Translations under genes and position numbers: made by a program
Notes under the pieces: generated by a model
The model's database searches: none
What the model saw: only the letters and a program-made list of their open reading frames with translations
What the model was told of the DNA's origin: nothing
Part shown: positions 15,846-22,976 of the stretch, in pieces
How positions within the stretch are numbered: position 1 is the first letter of the stretch
Layout of the letters: each line of letters begins with the position of its first letter
Assembly (NCBI GenBank): GCA_963736425.1
Contig: CAVTOX010000043.1
Coordinates: 1 to 40,940, forward strand
Direction: 5' to 3'
Length of the DNA stretch: 40,940 bases
Source of the DNA: Prado023 sp963736425
GTDB taxonomy: Bacteria > Actinomycetota > Actinomycetes > S36-B12 > CAIYMF01

Positions 15846-17009
15846 CTACAGCCAGTCGCGGCGCTTGAACACCACGTAGAGGCCCACACAGGTCGCGACC
15901 ATCAGCGCCATGGCCATGGTGAACCCGTTCGGGGAGTCCAGGCCGGGCATGCTGGCGAAGTTCATCCCGTAGGCGGTGCCGATCAGTGTGGGGGCGAACA
16001 GGATCGCGGCCCACGCGGAGATCTTCTTCACCTCGATGCCCTGGGCGTGGCTGGCCTCGGTCAGGGCGCGCATCTCCTCGTTCTGCTTCTGCGCGACCAG
16101 GGTCGCGTTCACGGTGAGCATGTCGCGCAGGATCTGGCTGAACCCGTCGACCCGGTCGGACACCTGCAGGTTGTGGTCGGCGACGTCGCGCAGGTAGCGA
16201 CGCATCTCCTCGTGGACCTCGTACTTGTCGAAGCCGTCCTGCAGACCCTGGAGCATCGTGTTCAGCGGGTGGGTGGCGCGACGGAAGTCGATGACCTCGC
16301 GGGAAAGCTCGTAGATGCGCCGGGAGACCTCAGCGTCCCCGGAGAAGATCTCGGTCTCGATCTCGTCGATGTCGTTCTCCAGCCCGGCGACCACCGGGCC
16401 GTAGCCGTCGACGACGCGGTCCAGGATCGAGTACAGGATCGCCTCGGGTCCCAGGGCCAGCAGGTCCGGTTCGCTCTCCATCCGTGCCCGCACCCCGGTC
16501 AGGTCCGGGGACTCGCTGTGGCGCATGCTGATCACGAAGTCCGGGCCCACGAACACGTGCAGCTCGCCGAACTCGACCTCCTCGACGTCGTCGAGGTAGC
16601 GGGCGGCGTGCAGCACCACGAACAGGGTGTCGCCGTAGCGCTCCAGCTTCGGGCGTTGATGGGCGGTGATCGCGTCCTCGACGGCCAGCTCGTGCAGGTC
16701 GAACTCGCGGGCCAGCAGGGCCACGTCGTCGTGCGAGGGCCGGTACAGCCCCACCCAGGCAACAGCACCGGGGTGCTTGCGCCGCGCGTCGAAGAGTTGC
16801 TGCAATGTCGAGCACGCGACCAGCCGCCGCCCGTCGCGGTAGAGGGACAGGTTCACCACCGAGGGCGGCTTCGCCCCTGCCGGATTGGGCGACCTGATCG
16901 GCATGGCGGGAGCTGCCACATGCACTGCCCGCCCGCCCCGGTGCAGCAGACCGGGCCGCAGCAGTCCGGCGTGGATGTTCGGGGGTCGGGTCGGTCCGAC
17001 CGTCGCCAT
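15846..17009 (-). CDS. corA: CorA-family magnesium/cobalt channel (second of two)
   Basis: A 387-residue classical CorA. The cytoplasmic domain contains VAWVGLYRPSHDDVALLAREF, DAITAHQRPKLERYGDTLFVVL and the long stalk helix (YELSREVIDFRRATHPLNTML). The two C-terminal helices follow, with the exact YGMNF pore signature after TM1 and a basic KRRDWL tail. ATG 17009 is preferred because AAGGGAG lies just upstream; ATG 16904 would give a product starting PIRSPNPAGAKPP but has no ribosome site. It differs strongly from the CorA at 8683-9666, so these are not recent duplicates. Mg2+ uptake is the expected role. Confidence 0.88.
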   Translation of the reverse strand: MATVGPTRPPNIHAGLLRPGLLHRGGRAVHVAAPAMPIRSPNPAGAKPPSVVNLSLYRDGRRLVACSTLQQLFDARRKHPGAVAWVGLYRPSHDDVALLAREFDLHELAVEDAITAHQRPKLERYGDTLFVVLHAARYLDDVEEVEFGELHVFVGPDFVISMRHSESPDLTGVRARMESEPDLLALGPEAILYSILDRVVDGYGPVVAGLENDIDEIETEIFSGDAEVSRRIYELSREVIDFRRATHPLNTMLQGLQDGFDKYEVHEEMRRYLRDVADHNLQVSDRVDGFSQILRDMLTVNATLVAQKQNEEMRALTEASHAQGIEVKKISAWAAILFAPTLIGTAYGMNFASMPGLDSPNGFTMAMALMVATCVGLYVVFKRRDWL

Positions 17010-17070
17010 CATCGCTCCCTTCAGCGCTGCCGGCGAATCGCTGCCAGAGCGATACCCCGTGGTCCCTGGA

Positions 17071-17295
17071 TCAGAGGAGCTCGGCGTGCACGCCGAGCTG
17101 GTGGTCATGTGTCCCGCCGAGCACTCCCTGCTCCCAGGCGTACACCGCCTGGGTGATCGTGGAGTGGACGCCCGCGTCCTCCGGGTCCTCGTCGGGCCAC
17201 CAAACCCCGAGCCAGTCGAGCAGCTCATCAGGCGAGCCGATGAGCGTGCGTCCGGTCGCCAAGTGGGTCACGCGCAGCCGGGGCATGCCCGGCAT
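17071..17295 (-). CDS. Hypothetical small acidic protein
   Basis: 74 residues from ATG 17295 (an earlier in-frame ATG gives a longer N-terminus). It reads PRLRVTHLATGRTLIGSPDELLDWLG, then an acidic WWPDEDPEDAG stretch and STITQAVYAWEQGVLGG. Codon use is good but no ribosome site is evident. The last codons contain a perfect 22-base palindrome (17078-17099). It lies upstream of the second CorA on the same strand. Family unknown. Confidence 0.45.
   Translation of the reverse strand: MPGMPRLRVTHLATGRTLIGSPDELLDWLGVWWPDEDPEDAGVHSTITQAVYAWEQGVLGGTHDHQLGVHAELL
17078..17099. repeat. Perfect 22-bp palindrome
   Basis: AGCTCGGCGTG is followed immediately by its exact complement with no spacer. It sits across the last codons of the hypothetical gene and about 70 bases before the CorA start. 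It could be an operator for CorA, a cruciform, or half of a transcription pause; sequence alone cannot decide. Confidence 0.4.
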
Positions 17296-17636
17296 GCTAG
17301 GACGGGTCGATGGCGGCAACGTTGCCTCCAGGTGAACGGGCGACGACATCAGTGTCCGGCTCATCGGGCGCTGGCGGCACCGCCTCCTCCAGCCCGCGCC
17401 CGGTGTGAGATCGAACGGCGAAGAAGCGTTCATCGGACCTTCGCCCCCGGCTTGCCGCAGCGCCCCGGCGAGTCTGTCCGGCGGGGTCATGCGCTTCGCC
17501 CGCGCCCAGGCCAACAGCTACTGAGCCGCCGCCCCGCGCAGGTTCCTGCGGACGCCCCCGAGGACGCTGAGAGATGTCATGCCCCCGTCACCCAGGGGCC
17601 GGGTCCTCGCCACCTTCGCCCGTCATCGTTGAGGTC
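17296..17636. other. Intergenic region, nothing recognised
   Basis: These 341 bases between the leftward small hypothetical gene and rightward mgsA should hold both promoters. In-frame extension of the leftward frame covers part of it but shows no family similarity. Confidence 0.35.
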
Positions 17637-18146
17637 ATGAACCAACCGTTGACCGTGGCCCTCGTCGCCCACGACCACTGCAAGGACGACCTGTTGGCAT
17701 GGGCCACCTACAACCGGGACACCCTGGCCCGGTTCCGCCTCGTCGCCACCGGCACCACCGGCCAGCTGCTCAGCGAGGCATTGGACCTGCCCGTGCAACG
17801 AATGCGCTCAGGGCCGCTCGGCGGTGATCTCCAGATCGGGGCCGCCATCGTCGAGGGCCGGATCGACATGCTCATCTTCTTCTGGGACCCGCTCACTGCC
17901 CAGCCCCACGAGCCCGACGTCAAGGCGCTGCTGCGGATCGCGGTCCTGCGCGACATCCCCACCGCCAGCAACCGGGCAACCGCAGACCACCTCATCACCT
18001 CGCACCACCTGCTGTTCGCCCGATCGGCTGCGTTCGGCCGGGTGGACCTCCCACATCAAGCCGTGAGCAGCCGCGGGCTGGGAGTCGCAAGCGGCCACTC
18101 CAGCGACGCAGCCAACGGCTGGCTGGCGGCTGCCGAGACGTGCTGA
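17637..18146 (+). CDS. mgsA: Methylglyoxal synthase
   Basis: 169 residues. The enzyme converts dihydroxyacetone phosphate to methylglyoxal and phosphate, a bypass of lower glycolysis used under phosphate limitation. Family blocks are intact: VALVAHDHCKDDLLAW, ATGTTGQLL, SGPLGGDLQIGA with the catalytic Asp, and IDMLIFFWDPL, PHEPDVKALLRIA, with TASNRATADHLI. The C-terminus runs about 25 residues longer than the E. coli enzyme and is dissimilar from about 145 on. ATG 17637 follows GTTGAGGTC. The last codons overlap the GTG of the sigma-factor gene (GTGCTGA), suggesting coupling. The link to phosphate starvation fits the nearby phoU/RegX3 genes (inference). Confidence 0.88.
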   Translation: MNQPLTVALVAHDHCKDDLLAWATYNRDTLARFRLVATGTTGQLLSEALDLPVQRMRSGPLGGDLQIGAAIVEGRIDMLIFFWDPLTAQPHEPDVKALLRIAVLRDIPTASNRATADHLITSHHLLFARSAAFGRVDLPHQAVSSRGLGVASGHSSDAANGWLAAAETC

Positions 18147-19228
18147 CACACCCGGTCGACGCTGACAACGAGGACCCAGCAAAGCTCGTCCCTGCCAAGC
18201 CCCTCGGCGACGCGTTCGTGATCTCGGACGCCGACGTAGGAGACCAGCCCGCGGCGCTGGTGGGCGTGGCCGGTGCGAGCGTGGACCCGGTCAAGGACTA
18301 CCTGCAGCAGATCGGGCGGGTGCCGCTGCTCACCGCCGGCCAGGAGGTGGAGCTGGCCACCCAGATCGAGGCCGGCCTGTTCGCCGCCGAGCGACTCAAC
18401 TCCGATGCCATCCTCGACCAGCAGCTGCGCCGGGACCTCGAGCAGATCGCCGAGGACGGTCAGCGGGCCAAGAACCGGATGATGGAGGCCAACCTCCGGC
18501 TCGTGGTGTCGTTGGCCAAGCGGTACACCGGCGGCGGGATGCTGTTCCTGGACCTGATCCAGGAGGGCAACCTGGGGCTGATCCGGGCGGTGGAGAAGTT
18601 CGACTACACCAAGGGCTACAAGTTCTCCACGTACGCCACCTGGTGGATCCGCCAAGCCATCCACCGGGCGCTGGCCGACCAGTCGCGCGCGATCCGCATC
18701 CCGGTGCCGGTGGTCGAGGAGATCAACAGGGTGAGCCGGATGCAGCGCCAAATGAGCGTTGACCTGGGCCGCCAACCCACGCCGCACGAACTGGCCCGCG
18801 AGCTCGACGTCACACCGCAGAGGATCCTCGAGCTACAGACATGCGCCCGGGAACCCCTCTCCCTGCACACTCCGACCGGTGAGGACGCCGACGCGGAGTT
18901 CGGTGACCTGATCGAGGACTCCGGAGCCGCCGCTGTCGGCCGACGAGCGGACGTGGGCCGAGATCATCGGCTACCGCCGGGTGCTGACTTACACCCGCAG
19001 GTGCCCCCATCGCCGCGAAACGCGCAGTCGCGTTCTGGCGGCCAGCACCGCGCCCAATGCGACCACGCGGGATCGGTCCCTGACTGTCCCGCACACGGAG
19101 TCCATCAGTCATTCGGCATCGGTGCGTCGAGTGAACGCTCGAGCGACTGCACGGCATTGGCTCGGTGCAGGGCCTTACCCGATGTGCAGGCGCTCAGACC
19201 GGGGAGCTGCCGCGCGACATCCCGTTGA
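18140..19228 (+). pseudogene. Primary-type sigma-70 factor lacking region 4
   Basis: From GTG 18140 the protein has region 1.2 (DPVKDYLQQIGRVPLLTAGQE), region 2 (NLRLVVSLAKRYTG, FLDLIQEGNLGLIRAVEKFD, KFSTYATWWIRQAIHRAL) and region 3 (IRIPVPVVEEINR, RQPTPHELARELDV). It follows the RpoD/HrdB pattern up to FGDLIEDS at about 18927. Then the expected linker and region 4 (the -35-binding helix-turn-helix) are missing, and the frame continues through about 100 unrelated Arg/Pro-rich codons to 19228, overlapping the opposite-strand winged-helix gene. A related sigma needs region 4 for most promoters, so this copy is probably non-functional or restricted to extended -10 promoters. A deletion or rearrangement endpoint near 18930 is likely. 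Confidence 0.75.
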
Positions 19229-19556
19229 CTGGCGTTTCCGGCGGCATTGGCGGGACGTCGATGGCGTCGATGAGGGCGCGCAGGGTGGCGATCTGCTGGT
19301 TCAGGGCCCGCCGGCCGGAGGGGGTGATGGTGACCCAGGTGCGGGGTCGGCGGCCCTGAAAGGTCTTGTTCAGCGCGACGTAGCCGGCGTCGTTGAGGAC
19401 CTCGAGGTGGCGGCCGAGGTTGCCGTCGGTGACGCCGAGGGTGTCGCGCAGGTAGGTGAAGTCGGCCTCGCGGGTCTGGGCGAGGATGCTCAGGATGCCC
19501 AGTCGCACGCGCTGGTGGACCACGTCGTCCAAGGCAGCGCTGGGGTGCTCGGTCAT
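19194..19556 (-). CDS. Winged-helix transcriptional regulator (HTH_27/ArsR-PadR-like)
   Basis: 120 residues. The winged helix reads VVHQRVRLGILSILAQTREADFTYL, DTLGVTDGNLGRHLEVLNDAGYV and a wing at KTFQGRRPRTWVTITPSG, followed by a dimerisation helix RRALNQQIATLRALIDAI. This architecture belongs to the compact actinobacterial regulators usually encoded next to a small membrane protein. That holds here: its ATG overlaps the stop of the upstream membrane gene by four bases (ATGA). The palindrome at 19847-19861 ahead of the operon is its probable operator. Confidence 0.82.
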   Translation of the reverse strand: MTEHPSAALDDVVHQRVRLGILSILAQTREADFTYLRDTLGVTDGNLGRHLEVLNDAGYVALNKTFQGRRPRTWVTITPSGRRALNQQIATLRALIDAIDVPPMPPETPVNGMSRGSSPV

Positions 19557-19822
19557 GGCCGGCGCGCGCGGAACGCTGCGCGAATCCCCAGAGCGAGGGT
19601 GGCGATCGCCACGCCGATCCCGACCGCGTCATCGAGCTGGGGCATCCAGTGCCCGAGGTCCCCGGAGCGGTTGCCGAAGAAGAACAGCACCGCCAGGGTG
19701 CCCAGGGTGCCGCCGATCAGGGCCACAACCCCGACCGCGCACAGCACGACCGCCTCAACCAGGGAATCCGCACGCGCCCGGTCGCGCAACGCATCGAGTT
19801 CGGCCACCGTCACCCCCGCCAT
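19553..19822 (-). CDS. Small two-helix membrane protein
   Basis: 89 residues from ATG 19822, with GGAGGG about nine bases upstream. A soluble amphipathic start (VAELDALRDRARADSL) is followed by a first membrane helix (VVLCAVGVVALIGGTLGTLAVLFFF) and a second (AVGIGVAIATLALGIRAAF) before an Arg-rich end. It is first gene of a two-gene operon with the winged-helix regulator, which it overlaps by four bases. Function unknown; it may be a sensor or the regulated target. Confidence 0.65.
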   Translation of the reverse strand: MAGVTVAELDALRDRARADSLVEAVVLCAVGVVALIGGTLGTLAVLFFFGNRSGDLGHWMPQLDDAVGIGVAIATLALGIRAAFRARRP

Positions 19823-19846
19823 AATCCTGCTCCCTCCTGCAAAGTG

Positions 19847-19861
19847 CTCTGCAATGCAGAG
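19847..19861. promoter_or_regulatory. Palindromic operator upstream of the membrane/winged-helix operon
   Basis: CTCTGCA-A-TGCAGAG is a perfect 7-1-7 inverted repeat 25 bases before the first start codon of the operon. A further CTGCAAAG half-site lies between it and the gene (19838-19845). The placement fits autorepression. Confidence 0.55.
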
Positions 19862-19919
19862 TAACAGCCGACGATCGCCAGTAGGCGGGTTGCGGCGCTG
19901 ACTCGGACGTCTGCGCGGG

Positions 19920-20177
19920 CTATCCGTAGTGGTAGCGGCATGCGGCGATGCGCACTTCGTCCCCGGCGATCTTGTACACCAGGCGGTGTTCATCGGTGAT
20001 GCGTCGCGACCAGTACCCGGCGAAGTCGTGCTTGAGCGCCTCAGGCTTGCCGATCCCGTCGTTGCCGTTGCGCTGGATGTCAGCCAAGAGGGCGTTGATT
20101 CGTCTGAGGACCCTGCGGTCCTGGGCCTGCCACCACAGGTCGTCCTCCCAGGCGTTCTCGTCCCAGACGAGCAGCAC
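19920..20177 (-). CDS. yoeB: YoeB toxin, Txe/YoeB-family ribosome-dependent mRNA endonuclease
   Basis: 85 residues, nearly co-linear with E. coli YoeB. The catalytic residues fall at the same numbers: Glu46 (KPEALKHD), Arg65 (DEHRLVY) and His83 (CRYHYG). WSRRITDEHRLVY and AACRYHY are family signatures. The toxin cuts mRNA at the ribosomal A-site when freed from YefM. The GTG start at 20177 lies one base past the YefM stop, so the pair is translationally coupled. It is intact, and the antitoxin is intact beside it. Confidence 0.93.
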   Translation of the reverse strand: MLLVWDENAWEDDLWWQAQDRRVLRRINALLADIQRNGNDGIGKPEALKHDFAGYWSRRITDEHRLVYKIAGDEVRIAACRYHYG

Positions 20178-20178
20178 G

Positions 20179-20436
20179 TCAGTCGGTCTCGACCAGGTCG
20201 TGGGCCACGCCCCGGCCGGCTTCCAACCGTTCCATGGCATCGAGCAGGCGGCGGGCATTGGCTGGCGACCGCATCAGGTAGGCCGTCTCCTTGAGGGACT
20301 CGTAGTCCTCGAGGGAGACAACGACCACGGGCTCGTGGCCGGCGCGGGTGATGACGACTTCTTCGCGGTCGTTGATCACGCCATCAAGCATCTCGGCGTA
20401 GCGAGCTCGGGACTCGGTGTAGCTCATTGTCTTCAT
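20179..20436 (-). CDS. yefM: YefM antitoxin, Phd/YefM family
   Basis: 85 residues. The N-terminal DNA-binding part is TMSYTESRARYAEMLDGVI, then REEVVITRAGHEPVVVVSLEDYESLKETAYL, with the YoeB-binding tail RSPANARRLLDAMERLEAGRG. Similarity to E. coli YefM is strong end to end. It neutralises YoeB and represses the operon with it. ATG 20436 is used; an internal ATG at 20427 is possible. Two TGTACGG boxes upstream form the probable operator. Confidence 0.92.
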   Translation of the reverse strand: MKTMSYTESRARYAEMLDGVINDREEVVITRAGHEPVVVVSLEDYESLKETAYLMRSPANARRLLDAMERLEAGRGVAHDLVETD

Positions 20437-20448
20437 CGCCAGACCTCG

Positions 20449-20467
20449 TGTACGGAAAACTGTACGG
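20449..20467. promoter_or_regulatory. YefM-YoeB operator
   Basis: TGTACGG occurs at 20449-20455 and 20461-20467, so the GTAC cores are 12 bases apart centre to centre. The E. coli yefM-yoeB operator has two palindromes with TGTACA cores at the same 12-base spacing. It lies 12 bases upstream of the yefM start. Confidence 0.6.
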
Positions 20468-20624
20468 GTTGGTGTCGACGAACGCAACCGCGCGACGAGA
20501 CTCACGAAATGTGCCCGCGAACGTGGGTGCGTGCCTCACGTAGGAAATGCCCGCGAAACGGTGGCCCGGCCTGCGGTGGTTCTTGGGTCCGGTGCCACGC
20601 TGCGGGATGGGTTCAGGGTTGTCG

Positions 20625-21005
20625 ATGAGTGCGCGCCGGGAGATCACCAAGAGGTACGCCAAGGAGTACCGGGCGGCCTCGAAGAAGGCCCGCGGGATAC
20701 TGCTCGATGAACTGGTGGCGGTGACCGGGTGGTCGCGGGACAACGCCCGCCGGCAGGTGGCCCAGGCTGGCAAGCGTCGAGGTCCGGCCAAGGCGGTGCG
20801 TCGCAAGCCGCGGGCCCCGATCTACGGGTATGACACGCTCAAGGTGTTGCAGCAGGTGTGGGCCAAGATGGGCATGCCGTCGGGGAAGTACCTGGCAGCG
20901 ACGATGGCCGACACACTGGCCGCGTTGGACCGGTTCGCCGAGTTGGATGGCCCCCGCTACACCCCCGAGGTCCGGATCCAGCTGCTGGTGATGTCCGCGG
21001 CCACG
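20625..21005 (+). mobile_element. Transposase (integrase-type) N-terminal fragment, truncated
   Basis: About 127 residues from ATG 20625 (SARREITKRYAKEYRAASKK, ELVAVTGWSRDNARRQ, PIYGYDTLKVLQQVWAKMG, PSGKYLAATMADTLAALDRF). This is the N-terminal HTH part of a DDE integrase-type transposase common in actinobacteria. Similarity stops at LLVMSAAT; the catalytic domain is missing and the next bases belong to an opposite-strand antitoxin gene. Upstream, CCCGCGAA-containing repeats near 20513-20528 and 20548-20556 may be part of the left end. The element cannot move by itself. Confidence 0.7.
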
Positions 21006-21122
21006 AGACATCAGGACCGCGTCGCCGCGCCGGGACGTGATCTCGACGGGAGTGCGATCGGCGTTGACCTGCTCGATGAGGGGGAACAGGTTCTTGCGGG
21101 CCTCGCTCGCGGTCACGGCCAT
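21006..21122 (-). pseudogene. Phd/YefM-family antitoxin, N-terminal stump
   Basis: ATG 21122, with AGGAGGG upstream, starts AVTASEARKNLFPLIEQVNA and continues DRTPVEITSRRGDAVLMS, the first half of a Phd/YefM antitoxin. After about 39 residues the frame runs into the transposase fragment on the other strand. The second half and any toxin gene are gone. It is clearly different from the YefM at 20179-20436. The palindrome at 21134-21153 is its likely operator. Confidence 0.72.
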
Positions 21123-21133
21123 GACCCTCCTAG

Positions 21134-21153
21134 TGGTACGACTTTCGGTACCA
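21134..21153. promoter_or_regulatory. Operator of the broken antitoxin gene
   Basis: TGGTAC (21134-21139) and GTACCA (21148-21153) form an inverted repeat with an 8-base spacer, 12 bases before the antitoxin start. A GTGCCCCTGG tandem repeat follows at about 21158. Confidence 0.45.
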
Positions 21154-21228
21154 GTGTGCCCCTGGGTGCCCCTGGGTGCCCACGGTGACAACCCCTCGCT
21201 ACAGCGGCGCGGCTCGGGGAGCGCGGTT

Positions 21229-22102
21229 TCAGGCGACTTGGAAGGACCGCTTGGACAGGCCGAACAGGTATCCCTCGATGGTGGTCTGGACGGGGGCCTC
21301 GGGGTCGGTTGCGGCGCCGAGGGTGATGAACAGGGGGGTGAAGTGTTCGACGGTGGGGTGGGCGTAGCGCAGTGCGGGGGCTGCGCTGCGGTAGTTGGTG
21401 AGGGTGTCCAGGTCGCCGCGGTGCGAGGGCGTCGGCGGCCCAGTGGTCGAAGTCCGCGGACCAGGTGGGGATGGTGCGGTTGAGCCACATGTCGGCGGTG
21501 AGGTAGGGCAGGCCGTGGGTCATGTAGCCCGATCCGATGATCAGGACACCTTCTGCGCGCAGGTCGTGCAGCCGTCGGCCGATGTCGAGCAGGCGGGTGG
21601 GGTCCTGGGTGGGTAGCGACATCTGCAGGACGGGCACGTCGCCGTAGGGGTACATGATCTTCAGAGGTACCCAGGCGCCGTGGTCCAGCCCGCGGCTGGC
21701 GTGCTGGTGCACGGGTTCGACGTCGGGCATCGCCGCACGCACGCGGGTGGCCAGCGCGGTGGCGTCGGGGGTGCGGTAGGTCATGGTGTAGTAGCGGCGG
21801 TCGAAGCCGCCGAAGTCGTAGACCAGGGGGGTGTTCGCCGCGGTCGCGGACAGGCTCAGGGGTGCCGATTCCCAGTGGGCGCTGACGATCAGGATGGCGG
21901 TCGGCTTGGGCAGGGCCTGGGACCAGGCGAACAGCTCGCTGATCCACAGCGCGTCGTCGAACAGGGGCGGTGCGCCGTGGCCGAGGTACAGGGCGGGCAT
22001 CGGCCCGTCCGCGGGGGTCCATCGCCGTTGGTCGCGGCTGGCGGGCGCGTCCTGGCGCAGGAACGCGTCGAAGGCGGCGGCGGGGGCGGAGTGGGCGGTC
22101 AT
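21229..22102 (-). pseudogene. DODA-type extradiol aromatic ring-opening dioxygenase, one frameshift
   Basis: This belongs to the LigB/4,5-DOPA-dioxygenase family, non-heme (Fe/Zn) enzymes that open catechol rings. From ATG 22102 the frame has the metal-site stretches PALYLGHGAPPLFDD, LIVSAHWESAPLS, GLDHGAWVPLKIMYP and IIGSGYMTHGLPYL. Near 21420, after HWAADALA, one extra C moves it off. In the correct frame the C-terminus reads DLDTLTNYRSAAPALRYAHP, then VEHFTPLFITLGAA and GYLFGLSKRSFQVA, with a stop at 21229. Removing a single base restores a normal 290-residue protein, so a sequence error is as likely as mutation. It follows the F420-type reductase gene on the same strand. Confidence 0.75.
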
Positions 22103-22181
22103 CTGCGGACCTCTCGAACGGGTGCTGAGGGCTCAGGCGTACGGTGCGTCGAGGTGCGGCGGATGTCGTGGGGGATGGTGC

Positions 22182-22225
22182 GGCGCCGTGCGGGTTCCGG
22201 TCGGAACCGGTGCCCGCACGGCGCC
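22182..22225. terminator. Strong hairpin between reductase and dioxygenase genes
   Basis: GGCGCCGTGCGGG (22182-22194) pairs perfectly with 22213-22225, and inner CCGGT/ACCGG extends the stem. It lies just past the corrected stop of the reductase gene at 22237. No T-run is present. Confidence 0.55.
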
Positions 22226-22236
22226 CAGGGGGTGGG

Positions 22237-22813
22237 TCAGGCGGCGACGCCGAACCCGCCGATCCAGGAGACCTTCTCGCCGACGGCCAGGGAGATCTGC
22301 TGTGAAGCCGATCGCCTCGAGCTCACGGGCCCGGCGCAGGGAGCCGGCGTCGATCGCGTTGAGCCCAGCGGCGGTGACGACCTCGGCGAGCTGGGTCTTG
22401 GCGTCGGTGTCGTCGCCGGCGATCAGCACGGTGGTGGTCAGCCCGCCGACGGTGCCGGCGGCCAGGGTCGCGGCGAACGTGGTGTTGAACGCCTTGAGCA
22501 CCTGCGACTCCGGCAGCGCGGCGGCGAGCTCGGCGGCGGCGGAGCTGTCCGCGGGCACGACCAGGGAGTCGAACGTGGCGAAGTCGACCGGGTTGGTGAT
22601 GTCGACCACGACCCGCCCGGCCAGGCTCGCCCCGCGGGTGGCGACGACGTCGGCCAGGGCGGCGTAGGGGACGGCCAGGACCACGATGTCGCCGGTGACG
22701 GCCTGGTCGGTGTCGGTCTCGCCGAGGATCTGGGCGGTGTTGCCGCCCTTGGTGACCAGGCCGGCGATGGCCTGGCCCATGTTGCCGGTGCCGATGATGG
22801 TGACGTTGCTCAT
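22237..22813 (-). pseudogene. NADPH-dependent F420 reductase-like protein, one frameshift
   Basis: A COG2085 Rossmann protein. The N-terminal NADP site is VTIIGTGNMGQAIAGLV, followed by GDIVVLAVPYAALADVV, VVDITNPVDF, QVLKAFNTTFAATL and TVLIAGDDTDAK. Near 22303, after RARELEAIGF, an extra A shifts the frame; in the next frame it ends QISLAVGEKVSWIGGFGVAA with a stop at 22237, as family members do. Otherwise the frame runs on to 22133. ATG 22813 has AAGGAG six bases upstream. The family moves hydride between NADPH and F420 or related substrates. One-base repair gives a normal protein. MarR-type operator repeats lie upstream. Confidence 0.75.
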
Positions 22814-22837
22814 GGCGTGCTCCTTGATCGAGTGGAG

Positions 22838-22894
22838 TTAGTTGTTGGTACAAGTAAGACTCTACAGGACTTTAGTTGTTGCGTCAAGTAAGAC
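22838..22894. promoter_or_regulatory. Two 23-bp direct repeats, MarR/HxlR-type operators
   Basis: TTAGTTGTTG-N3-CAAGTAAGAC occurs at 22838-22860 and 22872-22894, differing only in the central three bases and spaced 34 bases. Each copy is a near-palindrome (TTAGTTG against CAAGTAA). They lie between the leftward reductase gene and the rightward stump of a MarR gene. Confidence 0.65.
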
Positions 22895-22905
22895 ATCATG
22901 GGGGC

Positions 22906-22941
22906 ATGGAATCCCGATGGCTCGATGCCCAGCAGCGCGCG
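22906..22941 (+). pseudogene. MarR-family regulator, only the first 12 codons left
   Basis: ATG 22906 starts ESRWLDAQQRA, the usual beginning of actinobacterial MarR regulators (R-W-L-D-A-x-E/Q-Q-R-A-W). After about codon 12 similarity ends and the sequence becomes the region downstream of the opposite-strand OsmC gene. The rest of the regulator appears deleted while its operator repeats remain. Confidence 0.5.
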
Positions 22942-22976
22942 GGGCCTGGGCGCCGACGGGCACACGGCTGCGCGTC

